Source: Rhodanobacter thiooxydans
GTDB lineage: Bacteria > Pseudomonadota > Gammaproteobacteria > Xanthomonadales > Rhodanobacteraceae
Reading direction: 5' to 3'
DNA: 64,000 bases
NCBI RefSeq assembly: GCF_030291135.1
Contig: NZ_CP127409.1
Location: 124,001-188,000 of the forward strand
In this document: positions 17,851-27,057 of the stretch, in pieces
Numbering within the stretch: position 1 is the stretch's first letter
How the letters are laid out: the number at the start of each line of letters is the position of its first letter
The notes under the pieces: model-generated
What the model saw: only the letters and a program-made list of their open reading frames with translations
Told to the model about the DNA's origin: nothing
Databases searched by the model: none
Program-made: the position numbers and the translations under genes

Positions 17851-20800
17851 TCAGTAGTCGTACTGCACCGACAGGCGAACCGTACGCGGCGGCTGCCAGA
17901 AGATGCCGTCGCCGTAGCTGTTGTTGACGAACACGGTATTGACGCCGTCGAAACCGCTTTCGCCAGCCGCGTCGGTCTGCACCGGCCTCTGCTGGTCCAG
18001 CGCGTTGATCACATCCAGGTTGAAGCCCAGCTTGTGATCGGCAAACGCCGGTGCGTAGTGCACGCCGAGGTTGACCTGCTCGGTCCACGGGGTGTGGCCA
18101 GCCTTGCCCGGCGGGATGCGAACGCCATGGCACCAGTGGTAGTTGCCGCTGCCGCCGCCGTTGTAGCCGGTCGGGTCGCCGGTACCGGTTGGGCCGTAGT
18201 AGCCCAGGCACTCCTTGGGCGTGCCGGACTGCGCCAGCAGGGTGCCGGAGACCAGCCATTCCGGCGTGATCTGGTAGGCACCGCGGAAGCGGATCGCGTG
18301 CTTGCGGACGTTGGACAGTTCGCCGTCCTGGCCATCCATCAGCTGCCAGCTATCCCAGTCTTCGGTCTTGGACACGTCGCCCTGGCCGAAGTCGGAACGC
18401 ACCTGGCCCTCGGTGTTGCCGAAGCCGCGGCTCCAGGTGTAATCGAGGCGAGCCATCCACTTGCCGTCGAACGGATGCTCCAGGTACAGGTTCAGCGAAC
18501 CGATCTTGCGACGGACGCCATTGATGTAGCCCCAGTCCTTCTGGGTCATCGGCACGAGCACGCTGCTGGTGCCGTCATCCGACTTCACCAGCATGGTGTT
18601 GGTCTGGCCGGGATTGATCAGGCGGCAGTAGGAGGCGCCGTACAGCGAGTTGCCGTAGAGACCCGGATCCAGCCCCATGCTGGTCATCTTGGTCGCGATC
18701 TGGCTCGGCGAGCACTCGTCGTCGATCGCGGTCTTCAGGTCGCGCCACATCGCCTTGGCACCGTAGGTCCACTCGTCATTGAGCTTCTTGTCGAAGCCAA
18801 CGATGAACTCGTCCACGTACTCCGGCTTCAGGTTGCGCGCGGTGACCTGCTGCGGATCCTTGGGCAGGCCGTATTCGCCGTCGGGCGAGCTGGGCGGGGC
18901 AAGCGCCACGGTGCCGGTCGGCACGCCGTTGGCGTCGATGCCGGTATAGGTGAAGTACTGGGTGAGGTAGGTCGAGCGGTTGGCCGCACGCTCGGCCGCG
19001 TTGTCCGGCAGCGCGAGGTAGTAGCGGCCCACGTTGCCGTAGACCTTGAACGAGGAGTCGCCGTTCACGTCCCAGCTGGCGCCGATGCGTGGCTCCCACT
19101 GGTTCTTCTCGTCGACGAACGCCTTGCCGAGGTCGTTGTAGTTGGTGAAGTGGTCGTTGCGGACGCCGATGTTCAGCAGCACGTTGGAGCTGACCTGCCA
19201 GTCGTCCTGCAGGTAGTAGGCCTTCTGGGTCATCGTCATGCTGGTGGCCCAGCCGATGGTGCGCTTCTGCACGCGGCCGTTGGGGTACGCGGGGGAGGCA
19301 GCTGCGTAGCGCCAGTAGTAGTTCAGCGCCGGGTTGAACGGATTCTGGTTGTCCGGGCCCTGGTGTTTGGCGCCGTAGCTCATGTTGTCGATACCGACGG
19401 CGAGGTCGTGATCGCCCAGCTTGTAGTCGAAGTCGACGCGCAGGCCGTGGGTGCTGTTGCTCGCCTGCGGCGAGGTCCAGGTGGTATTGCCTTGGGCGTT
19501 GACGATACCGTTCGGCCCCGTGCCCGGCGGCAGGAAGGCCGGATTCTCGTTGTAGGGGCGCGAGATGAACGGCAGCGGGCTCTGGTTGCCGTAGACGACC
19601 GGGTCCTGGAAGTGGGCCTTGCCGTACAGGATGCTCAGGGTGGCCGCATCGGTGATGTAGCTGGTGAAGTGGCCCAGGTAGAACTGGGCGTTGTCCTTGC
19701 TGATGTCGTTCTTGTTGAGGTAGGCACCCGACTTCAAGGTGCTGTTGTCGAACATGTAGGTCGAGCCGGCACCGGTGGACTGGTTGTTCTTCAGCGCCGT
19801 CAGCTCAAGGATGTTGCTGTCGGTGATGTTCCAGTCCAGCTTGCCGTAGAACTTGGTGTGCTTGTCCCGGTTGTACTGGACTTTCTGGTTGGCGGCGGAT
19901 TCCACGTTGTTGCTCTGCGTCGTGGCCTTCTCGGCCGCCAGGAACATGAACAGCTTGTCCTGGATCAGCGGGCCGCCGACGTAGGCGGAGTAGACCGTCT
20001 CCCACTCCTTGTTGTCATTGCGGTACTGGTTCAGCGTACCCGGCTTGGCTGGATCTTCCAGCTGGTAATGGGTGAGGCCGTCGGGGCTGTTGGGGTTGGC
20101 GACGTCTGCCGGGATGGCGGGGTTGCCATAACGGTTGTTGACCGGCGTGCCCTCGAGGAAACGTGGCTGCCAGACCGCCTGCGCACCGAAGTGCCATTCG
20201 TTGGTGCCGCGCTTGCCGATCTGGTTGATCACGCCGCCGTCGGAGCGACCGTATTTGGCGCTGTAGCCGCCAGTCAGGGTTTCCTGCTGGTCGATCGCAC
20301 CATACGGCAGCGCAAAGCCACCCAGGTTCTTGTACGGCTCGCCGGTGTTGTAGCCGTTCACGTAGTAGGCGTTCTCGGACACGCTGGAGCCGCCGAAGGC
20401 GACTGCGTTGCCGAAGAAGCTGCTGCCCTTGACCGTGCCCGGAGCGAGCAGGGCGATCGATTCCGCGTTGCGACCGATCGGCAGCTTCTGCAGGTCGGCG
20501 GCGGTGATGACCGTGCTCGAGCTGACGCTGGATACGTCGATGGCCGGCAGCGCATTGGCCGAGACGGTTACCGCGCTGAGCGAGGTCGTTTCGGCGCTGA
20601 ACGTGACGGAAGTGCCGGCGCCGGGCGCCAGTGACACCTTGCGCGTCTCAACGACCGCGCCACTCTTCTTCAGCGACACCGTATAGGTACCGACCGGCAC
20701 GTTGTTGATCTGGAAACGCCCGGAGCTGTCGACAGTGACCTCGCGGGTCAGGCCAGACGCGTTGGTGGCGGTGACGGTCTCGCCTGCGGCCGCCGGGGCC

Positions 20801-20922
20801 TGGCCGAAGATGGAGCCCGTGGTGGACTGCGCCATGGCGACGCCGCCCAGGCTCATGCTCAGTGCCACGGCAAGAGCGGTGTGGCGCCACCTCGGATTAT
20901 GGATTTTGTTGTGACTGCTCAT
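17851..20922 (-). CDS. TonB-dependent receptor, Oar-like with carboxypeptidase-regulatory domain
   Basis: Outer-membrane receptor of 1023 residues. A signal peptide ends near residue 32 (ALSMSLGGVAMAQ). Residues 35-110 form a carboxypeptidase-regulatory-like beta-sandwich (GRFQINNVPVGTYTVSLKKSG). A plug follows from about 125 to 260 (ITAADLQKLPIGRNAESIALLAPG, then GGYSAKYGRSDGGVINQI). The remaining residues are the beta-barrel, ending in the terminal signature VRLSVQYDY. Such Oar-like proteins import large substrates or take part in surface functions. The ligand cannot be read from the sequence. The start at 20922 is the ATG that opens the signal peptide; a longer frame to 20976 is less likely. 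It has its own terminator and an AT-rich upstream region. Confidence 0.9.
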   Translation of the reverse strand: MSSHNKIHNPRWRHTALAVALSMSLGGVAMAQSTTGSIFGQAPAAAGETVTATNASGLTREVTVDSSGRFQINNVPVGTYTVSLKKSGAVVETRKVSLAPGAGTSVTFSAETTSLSAVTVSANALPAIDVSSVSSSTVITAADLQKLPIGRNAESIALLAPGTVKGSSFFGNAVAFGGSSVSENAYYVNGYNTGEPYKNLGGFALPYGAIDQQETLTGGYSAKYGRSDGGVINQIGKRGTNEWHFGAQAVWQPRFLEGTPVNNRYGNPAIPADVANPNSPDGLTHYQLEDPAKPGTLNQYRNDNKEWETVYSAYVGGPLIQDKLFMFLAAEKATTQSNNVESAANQKVQYNRDKHTKFYGKLDWNITDSNILELTALKNNQSTGAGSTYMFDNSTLKSGAYLNKNDISKDNAQFYLGHFTSYITDAATLSILYGKAHFQDPVVYGNQSPLPFISRPYNENPAFLPPGTGPNGIVNAQGNTTWTSPQASNSTHGLRVDFDYKLGDHDLAVGIDNMSYGAKHQGPDNQNPFNPALNYYWRYAAASPAYPNGRVQKRTIGWATSMTMTQKAYYLQDDWQVSSNVLLNIGVRNDHFTNYNDLGKAFVDEKNQWEPRIGASWDVNGDSSFKVYGNVGRYYLALPDNAAERAANRSTYLTQYFTYTGIDANGVPTGTVALAPPSSPDGEYGLPKDPQQVTARNLKPEYVDEFIVGFDKKLNDEWTYGAKAMWRDLKTAIDDECSPSQIATKMTSMGLDPGLYGNSLYGASYCRLINPGQTNTMLVKSDDGTSSVLVPMTQKDWGYINGVRRKIGSLNLYLEHPFDGKWMARLDYTWSRGFGNTEGQVRSDFGQGDVSKTEDWDSWQLMDGQDGELSNVRKHAIRFRGAYQITPEWLVSGTLLAQSGTPKECLGYYGPTGTGDPTGYNGGGSGNYHWCHGVRIPPGKAGHTPWTEQVNLGVHYAPAFADHKLGFNLDVINALDQQRPVQTDAAGESGFDGVNTVFVNNSYGDGIFWQPPRTVRLSVQYDY

Positions 20923-21350
20923 TGGTAATGAATCTCCCCAGAGTGAAAGGCCCGAAGGCCGAGTGACGTAAATCAATTAATTCATGGAACAAAGCAAGCT
21001 GGGTGCGTGTCGGCGGCAGCCGCCGATTGTTCCATCAGTCAGGCTACGCAACTCCATGCCGACGCCCGGTATCCATGCCTTCCGGCAACCTGCTCCCGGA
21101 ACATAAGGCGACATAAATACTGGCGTCAACAAAATATTTATGAGTTATTACCAAACATCAAGAAATTACGATTTACAGCTTTTCAAACAGCAATAACTTG
21201 CGATTATTGTTCCCTTAATACCTGCGTGTCAGTGCCAGCCCGCAGGACTCGGTCAGGAGTCGAAACAATCGGGTTGAGGCCTCGGGAACGCGCGTTTAAC
21301 GCAACGGCCACGATTGCGCGGGTTTCCCGTCGGCATTAGAGTTGCGCGGT
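20923..21350. other. AT-rich upstream region between the Oar-like receptor and the btuB riboswitch
   Basis: About 430 bases without a gene. The part from about 21100 to 21230 is much richer in A and T than the surrounding sequence, with tracts such as AAAATATTTATG and AAATTACGATTTA. It must contain the promoters for the minus-strand TonB receptor and for the plus-strand riboswitch transcript. The first half (20990-21100) shows no clear structure. Confidence 0.6.
21100..21129 (-). promoter_or_regulatory. candidate sigma-70 promoter for the Oar-like TonB receptor
   Basis: On the minus strand TTGACG (21129-21124) is separated by 18 bases from TATGTT (21105-21100). Both resemble the -35 and -10 consensus. 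The site lies in the AT-rich stretch and would give a leader of about 170 bases before the start at 20922. This is a pattern match only. Confidence 0.4.
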
Positions 21351-21556
21351 TCAGGTGTCCTGACGGCGCGTTGCCGAAGGGATGAAACGGGAAGCCGGTG
21401 CGTGGTGTGCAAACACACTGCAAGGCCGGCGCTGCCCCCGCAACGGTAAGCGAGATCACGAGCGGCGAACGCCACTGTGCCTGGCACGGGAAGGCGCCGC
21501 TCAAGGCCTGCGGATCACCGCGCGCCACTCGCCAGCCCGGAGACCGGCCCGAACGA
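21351..21556 (+). promoter_or_regulatory. cobalamin (AdoCbl) riboswitch upstream of btuB
   Basis: The region has the order of elements that defines this aptamer. AGGTGTCCTGACGG begins near 21353 and GAAACGGGAAGCCGGTG near 21383. AAACACACTGC follows near 21411. The highly conserved core GCTGCCCCCGCAACGGTAA lies at 21431-21449, GCCACTGTGCCTGGCACGGGAAGGCG near 21471, and the closing B12-box strand CCAGCCCGGAGACCGGCC at 21532-21549. Binding of cobalamin in such leaders lowers expression of the gene downstream. About 140 bases separate the aptamer from the btuB start; that segment must contain the expression platform. Confidence 0.95.
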
Positions 21557-21697
21557 TTCCTGGTGGCTCGCGGTGGGCGAGGCCGAACCACGTGTCGGTC
21601 GTTGCTGCCTGCCCGTCGTTCCGTCTTCCTCCCGTGCCTGTCGCCAGCTCATTGGACACATGAGCCGTGCGCGGGTGCACGGCGTAGAGGAACGGAC

Positions 21698-23548
21698 ATG
21701 AAGAAGACCCTGCTGGCAGCGGCGCTGCTCAGTTGCACGGTGGCGGCACAGGCTGCCGACCAGAACGAGGCGTCTGCGCTGGCCCCGGTGATCGTCACCG
21801 CCACGCGCACCGCGATCACCGCCGACGAGGCGCTGTCGTCGGTGACGGTGATCACCCGCGCCGACATCGAGCGGTTGCAGCCGCTGTCGGTGCCGGACCT
21901 GCTGACCGGCCTGCCGGGCGTGAGCTTCGCCAACAGTGGCGGCTACGGCCAGCAAACCTCGCTGTTTCTGCGTGGCACCAACTCCACCCACACCCTGCTG
22001 CTGGTCGACGGCGTGCGGGTAGCCTCGGTCAGCGCCGGGCTGGCGGCGTTCGAGCAGATTCCGGTGGAGCAGATCGAGCGCATCGAGATCGTGCGCGGCC
22101 CGCGCTCGAGCCTGTACGGCGCCGACGCGATCGGCGGCGTGATCCAGATCTTCACCCGCCGGGGTAGCCGCGACGGCGGCCTGCGGCCCTCGTTCAGCGT
22201 GACCACCGGCAGCAACCACCTGCTGCGCGGCCTGGCCGGACTGTCCGGTGGCAGCGAGCACGCCTGGTACAACCTCGGCGTCGGCGCCCAGTACACCCGC
22301 GGCATCAATGCCTGCCGCATCGGCGCGGCCGAGGCGTTCGCCGGCTGCTTTGCCGACGAGCCGGACCGCGACGCCTTCCGCAACAAGAACCTCAGCGCCA
22401 GCGGAGGCTATCGCTGGGACAGCGGCGCCGAGCTCACCGGCACCTGGCTGCGCAGCCTGGGCGAGATCCATTTCGACGGCAGCTACCAGAACCGCAGCCG
22501 CACCCTGCAGCAGGTCGCCGGCAGCAGCTTCAGCTTCAACCCGCTGGAAGCGTGGAAGACCACCCTGAGCGTGGGCCAGAACCTGGACCGCTACGACAAC
22601 TACGAGAACGATAACTTCGTCGGCTACATCTATTCGCGGCGTAACCAGGCGTCGTGGCAGAACGACCTCAGCGTGGCCAGCAACCAGCTGCTGACCCTGG
22701 GCGTCGACTGGCAGGGCGAGCACATCGACAGCGACACCGGCTTCCTCGCCAGCCGCCGCAACAATACCGGCGGCTACGTGCAGTACCAGGGCACATTCGG
22801 CCGCAACGAGGTGCAGCTGTCGGCGCGGCGCGACCACAACGGCCAGTTCGGCAACCACAACACGGGCGCCGCGGCGTGGGGCTACCGCTTCGACGGCGGG
22901 CTGAAGCTCTCTGCCAGCTACGGCAGCGCGTTCCATGCGCCGACCTTCAACGACCTGTACTACCCGTACGGCAGCGGCAATCCGGACCTGAAGCCGGAGA
23001 AATCGCGCAGCGCCGAACTGGGCCTGAGCCAGCAGCAGGATGCGTGGAACTGGGCGTTGAACGCCTACCAGACCCGCATCGACCAGCTGATCGCGCTGGA
23101 CAGCAACTACTTCCCGTCCAACATCAGCAAGGCGCGCATCCGTGGCGTGGAAGGCCAGCTCGGCGCCAACCTCGCCGGCTGGCAGCTGCAGGGTTACCTG
23201 AGCTGGCTGCAGCCGCGCAACGAAGACGGAGGCGCGAACGACGGCAAGGTGCTGCCGCGCCGGCGCGAGCACACCGCGCGGGTGGACCTGGACCGTCGCT
23301 TCGGTGCCTTCGGCATCGGCGCCACCGTCTTCGCCGCCGGGCGTGGTTTCGACGATGCGGCCAACCGGCACCGGCTCGGCGGCTACTCCACCACCGACCT
23401 GCGCGCCAGCTGGCATTTCGCGTCGGACTGGCAGGTGGAGGCGCGCCTGGCCAACGTGTTCGACCACCACTACGAGACCGTGTGGTACTTCAACCAGCCC
23501 GGCCGCAGCGCGTTCCTGACCCTGCGTTACAGCCCGGCCAGGCGCTGA
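21698..23548 (+). CDS. btuB: TonB-dependent vitamin B12 receptor
   Basis: Outer-membrane importer of cobalamins, 616 residues, nearly the same length as E. coli BtuB. A signal peptide (MKKTLLAAALLSCTVAAQAA) is followed by the TonB box region APVIVTATRT. Then come the plug with RGTNSTHTLLLVDGVRV and ERIEIVRGPRSSLYGADAIGGVIQI, and a 22-strand-type barrel ending in aromatic SAFLTLRY near the C-terminus. The start at 21698 has AGAGGA upstream. The cobalamin riboswitch in its leader confirms the substrate class. No btuF, btuCD or cobalamin-synthesis genes are in the window, so the inner-membrane part of uptake must be encoded elsewhere. Confidence 0.95.
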   Translation: MKKTLLAAALLSCTVAAQAADQNEASALAPVIVTATRTAITADEALSSVTVITRADIERLQPLSVPDLLTGLPGVSFANSGGYGQQTSLFLRGTNSTHTLLLVDGVRVASVSAGLAAFEQIPVEQIERIEIVRGPRSSLYGADAIGGVIQIFTRRGSRDGGLRPSFSVTTGSNHLLRGLAGLSGGSEHAWYNLGVGAQYTRGINACRIGAAEAFAGCFADEPDRDAFRNKNLSASGGYRWDSGAELTGTWLRSLGEIHFDGSYQNRSRTLQQVAGSSFSFNPLEAWKTTLSVGQNLDRYDNYENDNFVGYIYSRRNQASWQNDLSVASNQLLTLGVDWQGEHIDSDTGFLASRRNNTGGYVQYQGTFGRNEVQLSARRDHNGQFGNHNTGAAAWGYRFDGGLKLSASYGSAFHAPTFNDLYYPYGSGNPDLKPEKSRSAELGLSQQQDAWNWALNAYQTRIDQLIALDSNYFPSNISKARIRGVEGQLGANLAGWQLQGYLSWLQPRNEDGGANDGKVLPRRREHTARVDLDRRFGAFGIGATVFAAGRGFDDAANRHRLGGYSTTDLRASWHFASDWQVEARLANVFDHHYETVWYFNQPGRSAFLTLRYSPARR

Positions 23549-23596
23549 TCCCGCTGTCGCGCGTGCAGGAGCCCGGCAGCGGGTTCCTGCATGCGG

Positions 23597-23640
23597 GTGG
23601 ACTTCAGGCACATACACAGGGGCCGCGACAACTGGCATAA
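23597..23640 (+). promoter_or_regulatory. conserved upstream block of RND gene 1
   Basis: The 19-base sequence GTGGACTTCAGGCACATAC (23597-23615) is followed 39 bases from its start by GGCATAA (ATAA-type, -10-like, 23634-23640). The same block and a similar GGCATAA recur before the second RND gene (26931-26973), at a spacing one base shorter and at nearly the same distance from the start codon. This suggests a shared promoter or regulator site. No named motif is recognised. Confidence 0.55.
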
Positions 23641-23721
23641 CATCGGCATGCATGGAATGCCCGCAACGTCCCCGGCCGCGCCTCCCGCGCTTCGGTCACG
23701 CTTGCGCGCCAGGGAGGCCGC

Positions 23722-26700
23722 TTGAACGTCTTCGCACCGCTGGTCCGCCGGCCCGTTGGCACCTCACTGCTTGCGCTCGGACTGCTGCTGGGCGGCGTGT
23801 GGGCGTACCTGCTGCTTGGCGTGGCGGCATTCCCGTCGATCGAATTTCCCGGCGTGGCGGTGTTCGCGCAGATGCCCGGTGCCAGCGCGCAGACCATGGC
23901 CTCGACCGTGGTGGCACCGCTGGAACGCCACCTCGGGCGCATCCCCGGGGTGCGCATGATGGCCTCCAGCGCCAGCGAGGGCGGTGCGCAGATCCAGGTG
24001 ATCTTCAACATGGACCGCGGCGCCGACAAGGCCGCGCGCGACGTGCAGGCGGCGATCAACGCGGCGGCGCCGGACCTGCCGCCCGGGCTGCCCAGCCCGC
24101 CCGGCTACGTCAAGTTCGACACCTCGCAGATCCCGGTGCTGCTGGTCTCGCTGACCTCCTCCAGCCTGCCGCCGGACAAGCTGTACGACCTCACCGACAC
24201 CTTGCTGAAGCCGGCGGTGGCGCAGATTCCCGGCGTGGCCCAGGTGCAGGTGGGCGGCGGCACGCCGCATGCGGTGCGCATCGTGCTGAACACCAGCGCG
24301 CTGGTGGGCATGGGCATCACCGCCAACGACGTGGCCAACGCGCTGCGCGCCGCCAACGTCACCTCGCCGCAGGGCACGCTCAGCAACGGCGTCACGCGCA
24401 TGACGGTGAGCGCCAACGACGCGCTGCACACCGCGCAGGATTTCGCCGCGCTGGTGGTCGCCAGCCACAACGGCGTGCCGGTGCGGCTGGCCGACGTGGC
24501 GACGATCAGCGGCGGCCAGGAAGACAAGTACGCCGCGGCGTGGTTCAACGGCCAGCGCGCGGTGGTGATGCAGGTCAACAAGCGACCGCAGGCCAACGCG
24601 GTGGCCACGGTGATGGCGATCCGTGCGCGCCTGCCCGAACTGCGCGGGTTGCTGCCCGCCGACGCCACGATCACGCCGATCTTCGACTTCACCCCGACCA
24701 CGCTGTCGGCGCTGCACGAGGTGGAGGTGGCGCTGCTGATGGGCATCGTGATGGTGGCGCTGGTGATGCTGGTGTTCCTGCGCCGGCTGCGACCCACCGT
24801 GATCGCGATGTTCAGCGTGCCGCTGTCGCTGGCCGGCGCGTTCGTGGCGATGTGGCTGCTCGGCTTCACCCTCAACATCTTCTCGCTGGTGGCGCTGGTG
24901 CTGTGCGTGGGTTTCGTGGTGGACGACGCGATCGTGGTGATCGAGAACATCGTGCGCCACATGGAACGCGGCGAGCCGCCGCTGCAGGCCGCGCTCAGCG
25001 GCGTGCGCGAGATCGGCTTCACGGTGATCTCGATCACGCTGTCACTGATCGCCGTGTTCGGGCCGATGGTGTTCGGCAACAACATGTTCACCATGCTGAT
25101 GCGCGAGTTCTCGGTGACCCTGATCGCCACCATCGTGATCTCGGCGCTGGTCTCGCTCACGCTGACCCCGGCGTTGTGCGGCGCCTGGCTGGCACACGAG
25201 CCCGCCGGCGCGCGTACGCCGGGGCGGCTGGAGCGGCTGGCCGAACGCTTCGACAGCGGCATGCTGCGCGTCTACGAGCGCGCGCTGGACTGGGCGATGC
25301 ACCATCGCCGGATCATGCGCTGGCAGCCGCTGATCCTGCTGGCGCTCACCATCGGCCTGGCGGTGGTGGTGGTGATGACCGCCGGCGGCGGCCTGATGCC
25401 GAAGGAGGACACCGGCCTGCTGCAGGCGAGCATCAGCGCCGACGCCAACGTCTCGCCGCTGCTGCTGGCGCAGCGCACGCAGGAGGTGGCGGCGAAGGTC
25501 AAGGCCGACCCGGCGGTGCGCGACGTCTCCGCCTTCCTCGGCGGCAACAACGGTGGCGGCGCGGTCGGCAACCAGGCCAGCCTGTTCATCGACCTGAAGT
25601 CGCCGGGCGACCGGCCGGGCGAACGCCAGGTCAGCTCGCAGGCGGTGGTCGACCGGCTGGACAAGTATTTCAAGAACGTGCCGGACCTGGACGTATCGCT
25701 CTCGGTCAACCAGTTCATCGGCGGTGGCGGTGGCGGTGGCGGCGGCCGCGGGCAGTATGCGTTCCAGCTCGACAGCGTGGATGGCGTGCCGCTGCAGCAG
25801 CCCACCCTGAAGCTGGCGCGGGTGATGCGCGACATGAAGCAGTTCCGCAACGTCAGCACCAGCTTCGACAGCATCGGCAAGCAGCAGATGCTGCAGGTGG
25901 ACCGCAACGCCGCCGCGCGGCTGCACGTGAGCCTGGCCCAGGTGGACACCGCGCTGGCCAACGCGTTCGGCCAGACCCCGGTTTCCACCATCTACTCGGA
26001 CATCAACCAGTACCGCGTGGTGATCACCGCCAGCAGCGCCGAGTCGCTGAGCCCGGCCACCCTGCTCAATACCTATGTGCGCAATGCGCAGGGAAAGATG
26101 ATTCCGCTGTCCGCGCTGGCGAAGATCCAGCCGCACATCGCGCCGGTCACCATCAGCCATTTCGACCAGCTCGAATCGGCCGCGATCAACTACAACCTGG
26201 CCAAGGGCGTCACCCAGGCAGATGGCCTGAAGCTGGTCGAGCAGGCGATGTTCGCCGCGCAGCTGCCGCCGGGCGTGCACAAGAAGTATTCCGGTGACAA
26301 CAAGAACCTGCTCGACGCGATGAACAACGCGCTGGTCATGCTGCTGGCGGTGATCCTGGTGATGTACGTGGTGCTGGGCATCCTGTACGAGAGCCTGATC
26401 CACCCGTTGACCATTCTTTCCACCCTGCCGGCCGCCGGCATGGGCGCGTTCCTGGCGATGCTGGCCACGCATACCCAGCTGACCCTGATGTCGGTGATCG
26501 CGATCCTGATGCTGATCGGCATCGTCAAGAAGAACGCGATCCTGATGGTCGACTTCGCCCTGGTCGCCGAGCGCGACCGTGGCATGTCGCCGCCGCAGGC
26601 GATCCGCGAGGCGGCGCTGGTGCGCTTCCGCCCGATCACCATGACCACCCTGGTCGCGATGGGTGCGGCGCTGCCGCTGGCGATCGGCTTCGGCTACGGT

Positions 26701-26898
26701 TCGGAGATGCGCCAGCCGCTGGGCATCGCCATCCTCGGCGGCCTGTTCGTGTCGCAGCTGCTGACCTTGCTGAGCACGCCGGCGATCTACCTGTGGCAGC
26801 ACGACCACCGCCAGCGCAAGGCGGCGCGGCGCCAGCTGCGGGCCGAGATCAAGCGCCAGCGGATACTGCAGCAGCAGATGCCGGCCCTGCCGAAATAA
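23722..26898 (+). CDS. RND efflux permease (MdtB/MdtC-like, HAE1 family)
   Basis: Proton-driven inner-membrane drug-efflux pump of 1058 residues. The order is one N-terminal helix, a large periplasmic loop, helices 2-6 (ALLMGIVMVALVMLVFLRRLRPT onwards), a second periplasmic loop and helices 8-12. Helix 4 has the proton-relay pair Asp401-Asp402 in GFVVDDAIVVIENI. The start is a TTG at 23722 preceded by AGGGAGG. It is supported by the perfect alignment of the following NVFAPLVRRPVGTSLLALGL with the ATG-started second pump. A Gly-rich run (GGGGGGGGR) lies in the second periplasmic loop near residue 670. No membrane-fusion or TolC gene is adjacent. Confidence 0.92.
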   Translation: MNVFAPLVRRPVGTSLLALGLLLGGVWAYLLLGVAAFPSIEFPGVAVFAQMPGASAQTMASTVVAPLERHLGRIPGVRMMASSASEGGAQIQVIFNMDRGADKAARDVQAAINAAAPDLPPGLPSPPGYVKFDTSQIPVLLVSLTSSSLPPDKLYDLTDTLLKPAVAQIPGVAQVQVGGGTPHAVRIVLNTSALVGMGITANDVANALRAANVTSPQGTLSNGVTRMTVSANDALHTAQDFAALVVASHNGVPVRLADVATISGGQEDKYAAAWFNGQRAVVMQVNKRPQANAVATVMAIRARLPELRGLLPADATITPIFDFTPTTLSALHEVEVALLMGIVMVALVMLVFLRRLRPTVIAMFSVPLSLAGAFVAMWLLGFTLNIFSLVALVLCVGFVVDDAIVVIENIVRHMERGEPPLQAALSGVREIGFTVISITLSLIAVFGPMVFGNNMFTMLMREFSVTLIATIVISALVSLTLTPALCGAWLAHEPAGARTPGRLERLAERFDSGMLRVYERALDWAMHHRRIMRWQPLILLALTIGLAVVVVMTAGGGLMPKEDTGLLQASISADANVSPLLLAQRTQEVAAKVKADPAVRDVSAFLGGNNGGGAVGNQASLFIDLKSPGDRPGERQVSSQAVVDRLDKYFKNVPDLDVSLSVNQFIGGGGGGGGGRGQYAFQLDSVDGVPLQQPTLKLARVMRDMKQFRNVSTSFDSIGKQQMLQVDRNAAARLHVSLAQVDTALANAFGQTPVSTIYSDINQYRVVITASSAESLSPATLLNTYVRNAQGKMIPLSALAKIQPHIAPVTISHFDQLESAAINYNLAKGVTQADGLKLVEQAMFAAQLPPGVHKKYSGDNKNLLDAMNNALVMLLAVILVMYVVLGILYESLIHPLTILSTLPAAGMGAFLAMLATHTQLTLMSVIAILMLIGIVKKNAILMVDFALVAERDRGMSPPQAIREAALVRFRPITMTTLVAMGAALPLAIGFGYGSEMRQPLGIAILGGLFVSQLLTLLSTPAIYLWQHDHRQRKAARRQLRAEIKRQRILQQQMPALPK

Positions 26899-26930
26899 TC
26901 GTCGCGATCACCCCTGTCTTCCGGCAGGGT

Positions 26931-26973
26931 GTGGACTTCAGGCACATACGCCGGGGCGTGCCGAAAGGCATAA
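26931..26973 (+). promoter_or_regulatory. conserved upstream block of RND gene 2
   Basis: This is the second copy of GTGGACTTCAGGCACATAC (26931-26949), with a following GGCATAA (26967-26973). It lies in the 159-base gap between the two RND genes, about 85-90 bases before the second start, as in copy one. Its presence suggests that each pump can be transcribed from its own promoter and that both answer to the same regulator. Confidence 0.55.
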
Positions 26974-27057
26974 AGTGGGCATGAACGGAACTCTTGCCCT
27001 ATCCTCGCGATCCCTACGCTGGTCCAGTCTGCGTCCGCACCGGCGGACGGAAGCACC

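Noticed and set aside
17824..20634. Plus-strand open frame of 936 codons opposite the Oar-like TonB receptor
   Set aside because: It is a shadow of the receptor with Val/Gly/Arg-rich filler. The minus strand has a signal peptide, plug and barrel.
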